A stretch of 64,000 nucleotides of DNA from Roseovarius azorensis (GCF_900109455.1 NZ_FOAG01000004.1:62001-126000); one strand, 5' to 3'; shown: positions 42,347 to 52,052, numbered from the stretch's first letter. Notes: generated from the sequence alone by a model not told the origin. Translations and numbers: made by a program.

Positions 42347-44821
42347 ATGACCCAGCCCCTGCCCACCCACACCCGGACCGTCATCATCGGCGGCGGTTCC
42401 ATCGGGATCAACACCGCCTATCATCTGACCAGACTGGACCATGGCGACGTGATCGTTCTGGACCAGGGTCAACTCACCTCGGGCACCACATGGCATGCCG
42501 CCGGCCTGATCGTGGCGGGCCTGCTGAAATCCGAGGCCGAATGCGAAATCTACACCCACGGGCGCGATCTCTATGCCCGGCTTGAGGCGGAAACCGGCAT
42601 TTCAACTGGCTTTCGCGATGTGGGTTACCTGCAGATCGCCGGCAATGACGAGCGCGTGCACGAAATGCGCCGCGTCGCCCCCTTCATGCGCCGCTTCGGC
42701 ATCAACTGCCACGAGATTTCACCCCGCGAGGCGCAGAAGTTGTTTCCCATCGGCGACCTGAGCGACGTCAAGGCCGCCTTCTACATCCCCGAGGACGGCC
42801 GCGCCAATCCGGTCGACGTCACCATGTCGCTGGCCCGCGGCGCGCGCAACGGCGGCGCGCGCAACGGCGGCGCGCACATCGTCGAAGGCGTGCGCGTGAC
42901 CGATATCCTGACCCGCAACGGCACCGCCACCGGGGTGCGCACCGCCGACGGACAGACGATCACCGCCGAAAACGTGGTCATCTGCGGCGGCATGTGGTCC
43001 CGGCAACTGGGCGCGCGCGCGGGTCTCAACCTGCCGCTTCAGGCCGCCGAACACTATTACCTCATCACCGAAACAATCCCCGACCTGCCCCGCGACCTGC
43101 CGGTGCTCGAGGATCCCTCGACCTATACCTACTACCGCGAAGAGGTGGGCGGCATGATGCTGGGCCTTTTCGAGCCTCAGGGCGCAGCGTGGAACCTCGG
43201 TGGCATCCCCGACACCTTCCAGTTCGGCGAGATCGACCCGGACTGGGACCGCGTCGGCCCCTTTCTGGAACTCGCCTATTCCCGCGTGCCCAAAACCCTG
43301 AACTACGGCGTGAAAAAACTCTTCTGCGGCCCCGAAAGCTTTACCCCGGACCTTGCCCCGCTGGTCGGCCCCACCCCCGAATTGCGCAATTGCTGGGTCG
43401 CCTGCGGCATGAACTCGCTCGGCATCCTCAACGGCGCGGGCACCGGCATGGTGCTGGCCCACTGGATCGTGGACGGGTTGCCGCCCGTCGATGTCACCGC
43501 AATCAACGTCGGCCGCTTCTCGAAATCCCACAGCACCCCGGCCTTTCGCCGTGACCGCACACCGGAATTGCTGGGCAAACTCTTTGGTCAGCATTTCCAC
43601 AACGAAAGCCCGAAAACCGCGCGGGATGTGAAACGCTCGGTCCTCTATGACCGGCTGAAGTCGGCAGGTGCCTATTTCACCGAAGGCAATGGCTGGGAAC
43701 AGCCCGACTGGTTCGCCCCCTCGCCCGAAGAGGCCCGGATCGACACCTACAGCTGGTTCCGCCAGAACTGGTTTGACTGGCACGCCGCCGAACACCGCGC
43801 CGCGCGCAAGGATGTGATGCTGATGGACATGTCCTCGATGTCCTGCTTTCTGGTGCAGGGCCGCGATGCCTGCGCGCTGCTGTCGCGCCTGTCGTGCAAC
43901 GACGTGGATGTCGCGCCCGGTCGCGTCGTCTACACCGCCTGGACCAACGAACGCGGCGGGTTCGAGGCGGACCTGACCGTCACCCGGCTGGAACGCGACA
44001 AATTCATGGTCGTGGTCGGCGAAAATTCCCACGGCCACACCGAAATGCGCCTGCGCCGCCATATCGGCGCAGACGAATTCGTCACCGTCACCGATGTCAC
44101 CGCGGGTCGCACGCAGATCAACATTCACGGGCCCAGAGCGCGCGACCTGCTGTCGCGTGTGTCCGGCTCGGACCTCTCGAACGACGCCTTCCCCTTCATG
44201 ACCGCGCGCGAGATCGACGTGGGCTATGCCGTGGTGCTGGCGATGCGCGTCACCTTCATCGGCGAATTGGGCTGGGAACTGCACGTTCCCGCCACGCAAG
44301 CGGTGCAGACCTATGACCTGCTGATGCAGGCCGGTCAGGATCTCGGCCTGCGCAATGCGGGCATGCAGACGCTCAATTCCCTGCGGCTCGAAAAGGCCTA
44401 TCGCGATTTCGGTATCGACGTGGACAATACCGACAACCCGATCGAGGCAGGCCTCGGCTTTGCCGTCAAACTCGACAAGCCCGGCGGTTTCATCGGCCGC
44501 GACGCCCTGACCGCGATCAAGGCACGCGGTACGCCACACAACCGGATGCTGCAATTCCTGCTGCACGACCCCGAACCACTGCTGCACGGCAACGAACTGA
44601 TCTATCTGGGCGAGGCGCAGGTCGGCTATATTCAGGTTGGCGGCTATGGTCACACTCTGGGCGGCGCGGTCGGCCTCGGCTTTGCCGGGCTGGATCGCCC
44701 CCTGACCGAAGAGATCGTCGAAAACGGTGACTGGACGCTCGAGATCGCGGGCAAACGCTTTGCCGCCACGGCCTCGCTCAGACCGCTCTACGACCCGCAA
44801 ATGGCAAAGATCAGGGCCTGA
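42347..44821 (+). CDS. Dimethylglycine/sarcosine dehydrogenase-like FAD protein with GcvT domain
   Basis: 824 residues. The N-terminal DAO-type FAD domain begins TVIIGGGSIGINTAYHL, and SGTTWHAAGL holds His50, equivalent to the His that binds FAD covalently in the dimethylglycine/sarcosine dehydrogenase family. The C-terminal half from about residue 430 is an aminomethyltransferase (GcvT-like) folate-binding domain (DMSSMSCFLVQGRDA; NIHGPRARDLL; FIGELGWELHVP; NSLRLEKAYRDFGID) that captures the one-carbon unit as methylene-tetrahydrofolate. It oxidatively removes a methyl group from dimethylglycine, sarcosine or a relative. Two 15-base tandem copies occur at 42839-42868. Confidence 0.93.
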   Translation: MTQPLPTHTRTVIIGGGSIGINTAYHLTRLDHGDVIVLDQGQLTSGTTWHAAGLIVAGLLKSEAECEIYTHGRDLYARLEAETGISTGFRDVGYLQIAGNDERVHEMRRVAPFMRRFGINCHEISPREAQKLFPIGDLSDVKAAFYIPEDGRANPVDVTMSLARGARNGGARNGGAHIVEGVRVTDILTRNGTATGVRTADGQTITAENVVICGGMWSRQLGARAGLNLPLQAAEHYYLITETIPDLPRDLPVLEDPSTYTYYREEVGGMMLGLFEPQGAAWNLGGIPDTFQFGEIDPDWDRVGPFLELAYSRVPKTLNYGVKKLFCGPESFTPDLAPLVGPTPELRNCWVACGMNSLGILNGAGTGMVLAHWIVDGLPPVDVTAINVGRFSKSHSTPAFRRDRTPELLGKLFGQHFHNESPKTARDVKRSVLYDRLKSAGAYFTEGNGWEQPDWFAPSPEEARIDTYSWFRQNWFDWHAAEHRAARKDVMLMDMSSMSCFLVQGRDACALLSRLSCNDVDVAPGRVVYTAWTNERGGFEADLTVTRLERDKFMVVVGENSHGHTEMRLRRHIGADEFVTVTDVTAGRTQINIHGPRARDLLSRVSGSDLSNDAFPFMTAREIDVGYAVVLAMRVTFIGELGWELHVPATQAVQTYDLLMQAGQDLGLRNAGMQTLNSLRLEKAYRDFGIDVDNTDNPIEAGLGFAVKLDKPGGFIGRDALTAIKARGTPHNRMLQFLLHDPEPLLHGNELIYLGEAQVGYIQVGGYGHTLGGAVGLGFAGLDRPLTEEIVENGDWTLEIAGKRFAATASLRPLYDPQMAKIRA
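42839..42868. repeat. In-frame 15-base tandem duplication inside the dehydrogenase gene
   Basis: GGCGCGCGCAACGGC occurs twice in perfect tandem, followed by a third partial unit. It encodes GARNG-GARNG in a loop of the FAD domain (about residues 165-174). The perfect repetition at DNA level points to recent replication slippage. Confidence 0.85.
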
Positions 44822-44941
44822 GCGGTCGCGTTGCCCCCAACAGCCTGACGCAACCGCGGCCCCCGGCGTCGCATTCCCCCATTCACGGCGGACCCCCACC
44901 ATGCTAAGCCAGTCATGGTCAGATTACCGAAAGACCGCGCC

Positions 44942-45871
44942 ATGAGCCATGAAATCCGCCTCGCCTTCGAGCATCCCGCCGCCCGCGCGCGCGCCACATC
45001 GCCCGATGGCCCGCTGGATCGCATCTCGGTGCGCGACCACGTGGTCGAGGTCGAGATCGGCGCATTCCAGTCCGAACGCGGCACGACACAGCGCGTCTCC
45101 TTCAACGTGGTGGTCGAGGTGCGCCCCGCTACCAATCCGCTCGACGATGACGTGGACCGCATCCTGAGCTACGACAAGGTGACCGAGGCAATCGCCACGG
45201 AACTGGCTGCAGAGCGCCTCAACCTGCTGGAAACGCTGGCGGAACGCATCGCCGAGCGGATCCTGTTCGAACCGCAGGCGGTGCGCACCTTCGTGCGGAT
45301 CGAGAAACTCGACCGCGGTCCCGGCGCCCTGGGTGTCGAGATCGTCCGCTCGGTCGATGACCTCAAGACCAAGCCGGTCGCTCCCCACCATGACACCACC
45401 CCGCATCCGCATGTGGTGTTCCTGACCAATGCCGCAATCCGCTCTCCCAATCTTGGCCAATGGCTCGACCAGCTCGAGGCACGGGCCGAACCGGTGATCC
45501 TCTGCGTCGGTCGCGCCGATGTCGATGCACCACAGACCGGACGGCGCATGACCCAGCGGCGCGTCGATCTGCTGGCGATGGAACAGAACGCCTGGGTGCT
45601 CGCGGGGCGCGACGACCGCTGCGTCGTCGTCGCCACCCGCACCGAGCTTGACTGGGCGATGAAGAACGGCCAGATCAGTGTCTGGGCACCCTCCAAGATC
45701 GTGCTCGACGCGGTGGACGGGCCGGGCCGGGCCACGGACGATCCCGTCGCACTTGCGGCATGGTTCGCCGGCCATATCGAGGCTTCCGACCTGCTGCTGA
45801 TCGGCGAGGCCCCGCCGAAATCCTGCCGGGTGCCGGTCCTGATCCAGGACATCGCGCAATCGGGATTGTAA
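44942..45871 (+). CDS. folB: Dihydroneopterin aldolase with a long amino-acid-kinase-like C-terminal extension
   Basis: 309 residues against about 120 for ordinary FolB. Residues about 25-140 form the aldolase domain (ISVRDHVVEVEIGAFQSERGTTQRVSFNVVVEV; LSYDKVTEAIATELAAERLNLLETLAERIAERIL; VRIEKLDRGPGALGVEIVR). The rest (about 160-309) has the shape of an amino-acid-kinase fold: VVFLTNAAIRSPNLGQWLD, then WAMKNGQISVWAPSKIVLDA and DDPVALAAWFAGHIEASDLLLIGEAP. It cleaves dihydroneopterin in folate synthesis, and folP lies 357 bases downstream on the same strand. The start MSHEIRLAFE at 44942 is favoured over one 27 bases upstream. Confidence 0.88.
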   Translation: MSHEIRLAFEHPAARARATSPDGPLDRISVRDHVVEVEIGAFQSERGTTQRVSFNVVVEVRPATNPLDDDVDRILSYDKVTEAIATELAAERLNLLETLAERIAERILFEPQAVRTFVRIEKLDRGPGALGVEIVRSVDDLKTKPVAPHHDTTPHPHVVFLTNAAIRSPNLGQWLDQLEARAEPVILCVGRADVDAPQTGRRMTQRRVDLLAMEQNAWVLAGRDDRCVVVATRTELDWAMKNGQISVWAPSKIVLDAVDGPGRATDDPVALAAWFAGHIEASDLLLIGEAPPKSCRVPVLIQDIAQSGL

Positions 45872-46228
45872 GCGCCGCGCCGGGGTGACCCGACGGGGTG
45901 AGGCGCCTGAACGCAGAGGCATATATAGGCCGGGCTTCAGCCTGGCCCGCATGGCATGGCGAGGCGAGGCGGAACCCCGCCGTGCGAAAGCCGTGATCGA
46001 ACCGCCCGTCAATAGCGCGCGCGCTCTACCCGACCACCTGGGCGGCAAATCCGAACAAGAACCCGCTCCGCGTCACTCCCCTGTCGATATCATACACACC
46101 TGAAGACATGTCATATATGAAATGTTTCAACCGCCATCCTTGCCCCTCGAACTCCGGCCTTGACCCTGGCCCCACACGCCCTTACCCACCCCCGCATCGC
46201 GGCACGTGCCAGACCGAACGGACACTCC
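45872..46228. other. Intergenic region folB-folP, no gene seen
   Basis: 357 bases without a credible reading frame. There is a terminator-like stem GGCCGGGC-TTCA-GCCTGGCC at 45928-45947 with no T-run, preceded by ATATATA. Bases 45985-46040, read on the minus strand, contain GGTAGAGC and GGTTCGATC as in a tRNA, but the arms do not pair. A degenerate palindromic repeat lies at 46105-46128. Confidence 0.6.
46105..46128. repeat. Degenerate copy of the tandem GACATGTCA palindrome
   Basis: GACATGTCA-TATA-TGAAATGT matches the 29039-29062 element (GACATGTCA-AATA-TGACATGT) in order and spacing, with the second palindrome decayed. Confidence 0.55.
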
Positions 46229-47239
46229 ATGCCCTATTATCGCCCGATCCCCCGCACCGACCGCGCCCGCCCCGCAGGCGCCCTGCCGCTCGCCGGCGGC
46301 TGGTGCTGGTTCGACACCGTCGAGGTGCTCGACCGCGCCACCCCTGCGCATCTCATGTCCGCCGCCGACTTGCCCACCGACATGGCGGATCGCCTGACCG
46401 CCCCCCGTGCGCCCATCGCGACGCTCGACATGGGGCAGCCACAGATCATGGGCATTCTCAACGTCACACCCGACAGCTTTTCCGACGGAGGCCAGCATTT
46501 CGATCCCGGGGTCGCAATCGCCCATGCCCGCGCCATGGCAACAGCAGGCGCCGCGATCCTCGATATCGGCGGCGAATCCACCCGCCCCGGCTCTGCCCCC
46601 GTCGCCATCGACGAAGAGATTGCCCGCACCGCGCCTGTCATCGCCGCAATCCGCGCCCAGACGGCCACACCGATCTCGATCGACACCCGCAAAACCGCCG
46701 TTGCCCGCGCCGCGCATCACGCCGGGGCCAATCTGATCAATGACGTGGCCGGTTTCACCCATGACCCCGATCTCGCGCCCTTCGCCTCGCGTCACGCCCT
46801 GCCGGTCTGCGTGATGCACGCCCAGGGCACGCCCGAGACGATGCAGCAGGATCCGCTCTACGATAACGTCCTGCTCGACATCTACGACTGGCTCGCCCGG
46901 CGAATCGAGGCCCTCATTGCCCTGGGCATCCCCCGCGCGTGCATCGTGACCGATCCCGGCATCGGCTTTGGCAAGACGCAGGCACACAACCTCGCCCTCC
47001 TGCAGAACCTGTCACTCTTTCATGGCCTCGGCTGCCCGGTCCTGCTCGGCGCCTCGCGCAAGCGTTTTATCGGCGACATCAGCAACACGCCGGTGGCTGC
47101 AGACCGGATTCCCGGCTCGCTCGCCGTGGCGCTGTGCGCAGTCGCACAGGGCGCGCATATACTGCGCGTGCATGACGTGCCCGAAACCCGCGCGGCACTT
47201 GACCTCTGGCGCGCCGTCACCTTTGCCTCTACCCCTTGA
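46229..47239 (+). CDS. folP: Dihydropteroate synthase
   Basis: 336 residues from MPYYRPIPRTDRARP. It joins 7,8-dihydropterin pyrophosphate to p-aminobenzoate. The core domain starts near residue 70: IMGILNVTPDSFSDGGQHFDP, ILDIGGESTRPGS, ISIDTRKTAVARAA, LINDVAGF, VCVMHAQGTPETM, IVTDPGIGFGKTQAHNLALL and LLGASRKRFIGDI are all diagnostic. An N-terminal extension of about 65 residues precedes it, so the protein is longer than E. coli FolP. Confidence 0.96.
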   Translation: MPYYRPIPRTDRARPAGALPLAGGWCWFDTVEVLDRATPAHLMSAADLPTDMADRLTAPRAPIATLDMGQPQIMGILNVTPDSFSDGGQHFDPGVAIAHARAMATAGAAILDIGGESTRPGSAPVAIDEEIARTAPVIAAIRAQTATPISIDTRKTAVARAAHHAGANLINDVAGFTHDPDLAPFASRHALPVCVMHAQGTPETMQQDPLYDNVLLDIYDWLARRIEALIALGIPRACIVTDPGIGFGKTQAHNLALLQNLSLFHGLGCPVLLGASRKRFIGDISNTPVAADRIPGSLAVALCAVAQGAHILRVHDVPETRAALDLWRAVTFASTP

Positions 47240-47509
47240 CTTGCCGGATTGCGATCTCTGGCACAGGTTTATCCAAGGATTGTGTGAAATTGATTTTTAT
47301 AATCTTACCAAGCCGCACACACCTACTGTTTTAGCCCTGAACCGCACGGTTCGTATTCGCCATCCGCGTCCGAAAACGCGACGCGACGCGCCCCATCGGC
47401 TCGTCCTCACGCCGGTCAGCACGAACGCCACGGCGCGCGGCCAACGCGGCGGCAGCACCGTGGTCGACTGATCGGAGGGATATCCTGTATATCGCGCTCA
47501 TCCAAAGCA
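47240..47509. other. Intergenic segment folP-ilvC with an AT-rich promoter-like stretch
   Basis: The 317 bases between the convergent folP and ilvC genes (to 47556) hold no gene that I can name. Around 47290-47335 the base composition becomes AT-rich and contains TATAAT (47298-47303) as in a -10 box, then GC-rich sequence runs to the hairpin at 47511. A 63-codon frame from a TTG at 47280 to the stop at 47471 is possible but has no known relative. A short RNA is equally possible. Confidence 0.4.
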
Positions 47510-47510
47510 G

Positions 47511-47535
47511 AAGGGCACCCACGACGGGTGCCCTT
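47511..47535. terminator. Intrinsic terminator hairpin between folP and ilvC
   Basis: AAGGGCACCC-ACGAC-GGGTGCCCTT, a perfect 10-base-pair stem with a five-base loop. On the plus strand it is followed by TACATTTATATTT; on the minus strand by CTGCTTT. It lies 22 bases after the ilvC stop and can end ilvC transcripts, and probably also rightward transcripts. Confidence 0.8.
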
Positions 47536-47556
47536 TACATTTATATTTCAATTGGT

Positions 47557-48627
<1,071 letters not shown>

Positions 48628-48672
48628 CTACTTTCTGAACAATACTGATTTAATATCTGAAAATTTGGTGAT

Positions 48673-48694
48673 AATCATTCATTTAAAAATGATT
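48673..48694. promoter_or_regulatory. Inverted repeat in the ilvC / lrp divergent promoter
   Basis: AATCATT (48673-48679) and AATGATT (48688-48694) are perfect inverted arms with an 8-base spacer, just upstream of the first Lrp-type gene. ATTTGG hexamers recur around it at about 48663, 48693 and, reversed, at 48623. An AT-rich dyad with repeated short words is what Lrp-family oligomers bind, so this is a candidate site. Confidence 0.5.
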
Positions 48695-48706
48695 TGGTAA
48701 AATTTC

Positions 48707-49162
48707 ATGCTGACCGATACTGATCGTCGCATCCTGCGCCACTATCAGCACGATCCGATGCTGGGGCCCGCCGATCTGGCCGACCGGGCCGGAATTACCC
48801 CTGCCACCTGCGCCCGCAGGCTCGACCGGATGCAGGCGGCAGGGATCATTCGCGCCAACCGCGCCGTGATTGACTGGCGCGCGCTCGGCTATGAGGTTGA
48901 AGTGAGCCTGCGCATCACCCTCGACAAAACTCAGCCGCGTGCCTTTGACGAATTCATAGCCACCGCAAGAAACGTTCCAGAAGTCATTGAGATACAGACA
49001 TTTCTTGGCCGTGTAGACTTGCGTCTTTCGGTCATTGCCCGCGACATGGCGCATTATCAGCAGCTCTACCGCAGCGCTATCCTGGACCTGCCCCACATTG
49101 CCGATATCGAGGCGTTGATGCATGTGGCGCGGATCAAATCCGACGAGGTGCTGCCGGTATGA
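48707..49162 (+). CDS. Lrp/AsnC-family regulator, first of a pair
   Basis: 151 residues. Helix-turn-helix at the N-terminus (LTDTDRRILRHYQHDPMLGPADLADRAGITPATCARRLDRMQAAGIIRANRAVIDW) and an AsnC/RAM ligand domain after residue 60. Lrp proteins respond to amino acids. It is divergent from ilvC across 127 AT-rich bases and overlaps the next regulator as ATGA, so the pair may control branched-chain amino acid synthesis. Confidence 0.93.
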   Translation: MLTDTDRRILRHYQHDPMLGPADLADRAGITPATCARRLDRMQAAGIIRANRAVIDWRALGYEVEVSLRITLDKTQPRAFDEFIATARNVPEVIEIQTFLGRVDLRLSVIARDMAHYQQLYRSAILDLPHIADIEALMHVARIKSDEVLPV

Positions 49163-49617
49163 TCGCGCTCGATACCACCGACCGGCTGATCCTGCGGGAA
49201 CTCGTCCGCGACGCAACCCAGCCCGCCAGCACAATCGGGCGCAAACTGGGCCTGTCGCAGCCCGCCGCATGGCGACGAATTCGCAGGCTCTATGACAGCG
49301 GGGCCATCAAGGGCCAGAGGCTCGACCTCGACCATGAAAGACTTGGGTTCGGCGTGACGGTGTTCCTTGGCGTCAAGCTGGCCACCAAGGGGCGCGTCAG
49401 CCTGGACGATTTCGAACGCGCCGTCTCGGCCATCCCCGAGGTGCAGACGGTCGAGCATATCCTGGGCCTCTATGACTATCGCCTGCGGGTCGTGGCTCGT
49501 GACATTTCCGACTTCGAACGGGTATTGCGGCGGCGCATCATGACGCTGCCTGGAGTGGGGGATGTGGAGGCAAACGTGCTGTTGAGCGAGGAACGCCGTC
49601 CCGGCCCGATTGGCTAG
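49159..49617 (+). CDS. Lrp/AsnC-family regulator, second of a pair
   Basis: 152 residues. Helix-turn-helix LDTTDRLILRELVRDATQPASTIGRKLGLSQPAAWRRIRRLYDSGAIKGQRLDLDHERLGFG, then the RAM domain (FERAVSAIPEVQTVEHILGLYDYRLRVVARD). Only distantly similar to its upstream partner, so this is not a fresh duplication. The coupled start suggests that the two are made together and may form mixed oligomers. Confidence 0.93.
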   Translation: MIALDTTDRLILRELVRDATQPASTIGRKLGLSQPAAWRRIRRLYDSGAIKGQRLDLDHERLGFGVTVFLGVKLATKGRVSLDDFERAVSAIPEVQTVEHILGLYDYRLRVVARDISDFERVLRRRIMTLPGVGDVEANVLLSEERRPGPIG

Positions 49618-49682
49618 ACGGCGGGCTATGGACTTATGCCCGGAGGCTTGGCATCTTGCCGCCAACCAGCAGGAGTTGCACC

Positions 49683-50810
49683 ATGACCGCCCTTCTCGAC
49701 AATATCGACCCCGACGGCCTCTTGGAATACTCGGTCGTCTTCACGGATCGCTCACTAAATCACATGTCATTATCCTTTCAACATGTTATGCGGGATATCT
49801 CATCCATGCTGAAAGAGGTTTACAACGCCGACGCCGTGGCGCTCGTCCCCGGTGGTGGCTCTTACGCGATGGAGTCCGTGGCGCGACAGTTCGGACGCGG
49901 GGCTCATGCGCTGATCGTGCGCAACGGCTGGTTCTCCTTTCGCTGGACGCAGATTTTCGAAGCAGGACAGTTCTCTTCTGACACCACCGTCTGCATCGCC
50001 CGTCAGACCGGCAACGCTGCGGTGGCCCCTTTCGCCCCCGCCCCTATCGAAGAGGTCACTGCCAGAATCCGCGAGACAAGGCCCGATGTGGTCTTTGCCC
50101 CGCATGTCGAAACCTCGGCAGGCCTCATCCTGCCCGACGACTATGTGACAGCGCTGGCCAACGCAGCCCATGAGGTCGGCGCACTGATGGTGCTCGATTG
50201 CATCGCGTCAGGCTGCGTCTGGGTGGACATGAAGGCCACCGGGGTCGATGTGCTGATTTCCGCCCCGCAGAAGGGCTGGTCAGCCTCACCCTCTGCCGGG
50301 CTGGTAATGCTGTCAGAGCGAGCCATGACGCGCCTTGACGAAACGACGTCGGACAGCTTTGCACTCGATCTCAGAAAGTGGCGCGCGATCATGCAGACCT
50401 ATGAGGATGGCGGACATGCCTATCATGCCACCATGCCCACCGATGCACTGCGGGCGTTTCGCGATACGATGATCGAGACGCGCGATTACGGGTTCGAGAA
50501 GTTGCGACAGGCGCAATGGGAACTGGGCAACGGTGTACGTGCGATGCTGGCCGCGAGCGGCGTCACCTCGGTTGCCGCAGAGGGATTTGGTGCGCCCGGT
50601 GTAGTGGTCAGTTACACAGATGATCCCGACATTCAGAACGGCAAGAAGTTCGCCGCCAAAGGGATGCAAATTGCCGCAGGGGTGCCGCTGAAATGCAATG
50701 AGCCAGAGGGGTTCCGCACCTTCCGACTTGGCCTTTTCGGGTTGGACAAGCTCTATGATGTGCCTGCCGCGCTGAACCGGCTGGAAACAGTTCTGAACAA
50801 GGTACTCTAA
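49683..50810 (+). CDS. Class V PLP-dependent aminotransferase (alanine-glyoxylate / serine-glyoxylate type)
   Basis: 375 residues from MTALLDNIDPDGL, with AGGAG eight bases before the ATG. Landmarks are VPGGGSYAMESVARQFG, FAPHVETSAGLILPDDY, the cofactor Asp172 in LDCIASGC and the Schiff-base Lys197 in SAPQKGWSASPSAGL. Such enzymes transaminate glyoxylate with alanine or serine, or act on other small amino acids. Read on the same strand as the Lrp pair, 65 bases downstream, so it may be part of that unit. Confidence 0.9.
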   Translation: MTALLDNIDPDGLLEYSVVFTDRSLNHMSLSFQHVMRDISSMLKEVYNADAVALVPGGGSYAMESVARQFGRGAHALIVRNGWFSFRWTQIFEAGQFSSDTTVCIARQTGNAAVAPFAPAPIEEVTARIRETRPDVVFAPHVETSAGLILPDDYVTALANAAHEVGALMVLDCIASGCVWVDMKATGVDVLISAPQKGWSASPSAGLVMLSERAMTRLDETTSDSFALDLRKWRAIMQTYEDGGHAYHATMPTDALRAFRDTMIETRDYGFEKLRQAQWELGNGVRAMLAASGVTSVAAEGFGAPGVVVSYTDDPDIQNGKKFAAKGMQIAAGVPLKCNEPEGFRTFRLGLFGLDKLYDVPAALNRLETVLNKVL

Positions 50811-50812
50811 CC

Positions 50813-52042
50813 TCAACCGCGCGCGCCAAGACCCATCTGCATCAAGGTCTTGCGCACCGGGGCCAACGAATAGATCGCACTCAGCGCTTGCGCGCGTGCA
50901 TCCCGCAAGGGCTGTGCGCGCAGCATCGAGGCACGATTGAGCAGGTCGATGCCCGTCACCCGCGCCCGCACCTCCAGATGCCTGCGGCGGTGATAGGTTT
51001 CCAACATCTGCCGATCGCCCAGACGCTCTGGCGCGGCTTCGGCCAATTCCAGCAGCACCCGCATATCGCCAAGGCTCATGTTCAGCCCCTGCGCGCCAAT
51101 CGGCGGCACCACATGCGCGGCCTCGGCCACCAGCGCCACGCGCTCGGCATACATACGTTCCGCCATTTGGCTGATGATCGGCCAGACCGTGCGACGCGAG
51201 GCAAGCGTCAGGGGGCCGAACATATGACAGGAGCGCGTGTTCATCGCGGCCTCGAAGGCAGCTTCCGGCAGGTCCGCGAGCCGCACCGCCTCTGGCCCCT
51301 CCTCCATCCAGACCACGGCGGAAGAGGGCCGTCCATCATGATCAGGCAGCGGCACTAGCGTAAAAGGCCCACCAGAGCGGTGAATCTCGGTCGAAACGTT
51401 TTCATGCGGGATCGGATGCGTGGCCGCAAAGGCCAGCGCCTTCTGCCCATAGCGCGTAGTTTTCACCTCCACTCCCGCAGCCTCGCGGACGGGTGAATTG
51501 CGGCCATCTGCGGCGATTACCAGACGACAGCGCACCCGAGTGCCGTTACTCAACCCCACGCGCGCCTCGGTCTCGCGGGTGAACAGCGTGACGGCACCAA
51601 TACCGGGCAGGAAAGTTACCCCCGGCAGACTCTCCAGATGCGCCACCATCTCGCGGCGCAAGAGCCAGTTGGGCAGGTTCCAGCCAAATGGCTGATCGGA
51701 AATATCCGAGGCACAAAATTCCCTGACCACACGCGGCGCGGGTATTTCTCCGCCCGCGTCGACGATCCGCATCACCTGCAGATCGGTGGCATATGAGGCA
51801 AGGCGTCCCCATAACCCGGCCCGCTCCAGGAGTACCTGCGCCGGCTGCAGAAAGGCGGTGGTGCGCAGATCCGACCCTTCGGCCTCGCGCGACATGACGG
51901 GTGGGGCGGGGTCGACGCAGAGTACGGAAAATCCCGCGCCGCCAAAAACCGCCGCTGCCGTTAGGCCGGCGACACCGCCGCCCGAAACAACGATGTCATA
52001 TTCCGCATATGTCACATCAAACACCCTGTCGCCCGGACGCAT
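50813..52042 (-). CDS. UbiH/Coq6-family FAD-dependent ubiquinone hydroxylase
   Basis: 409 residues. FAD fold YDIVVSGGGVAGLTAAAVFGGAGFSVLCVD, an NAD(P)H/FAD DG-type motif in LVIAADGRNSPVREAAGVEV, and VALVAEAAHVVPPIGAQGLNMSLGD, where this subfamily has Glu for the usual Asp. It hydroxylates the ring of a ubiquinone precursor. The exact position (UbiH, UbiF or the alphaproteobacterial UbiL) cannot be told by eye. A later in-frame GTG (VTYAEYD) is a possible start. Its 3' end is two bases from the aminotransferase stop. Confidence 0.9.
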   Translation of the reverse strand: MRPGDRVFDVTYAEYDIVVSGGGVAGLTAAAVFGGAGFSVLCVDPAPPVMSREAEGSDLRTTAFLQPAQVLLERAGLWGRLASYATDLQVMRIVDAGGEIPAPRVVREFCASDISDQPFGWNLPNWLLRREMVAHLESLPGVTFLPGIGAVTLFTRETEARVGLSNGTRVRCRLVIAADGRNSPVREAAGVEVKTTRYGQKALAFAATHPIPHENVSTEIHRSGGPFTLVPLPDHDGRPSSAVVWMEEGPEAVRLADLPEAAFEAAMNTRSCHMFGPLTLASRRTVWPIISQMAERMYAERVALVAEAAHVVPPIGAQGLNMSLGDMRVLLELAEAAPERLGDRQMLETYHRRRHLEVRARVTGIDLLNRASMLRAQPLRDARAQALSAIYSLAPVRKTLMQMGLGARG

Positions 52043-52052
52043 CGCCTTCAGT

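Noticed and set aside
44823-44858. Imperfect hairpin after the dimethylglycine-dehydrogenase-like gene
   Set aside because: The stem has a mismatch, a long loop and no T-run, so it is too weak to call a terminator.
45985-46040. tRNA-like words on the minus strand (GGTAGAGC and GGTTCGATC)
   Set aside because: Spacing between the two words is about six bases too short, the D-arm and anticodon arms do not pair, and the acceptor arms only partly match. At most a decayed remnant.
45885-46103. Open frame of about 72 codons between folB and folP
   Set aside because: Composition is that of random GC-rich sequence, there is no ribosome site and no recognisable domain.
49740-49790. ACATGTCAT-like words near the class V aminotransferase start
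   Set aside because: They lie within conserved coding sequence and do not keep the spacing of the dispersed palindrome.
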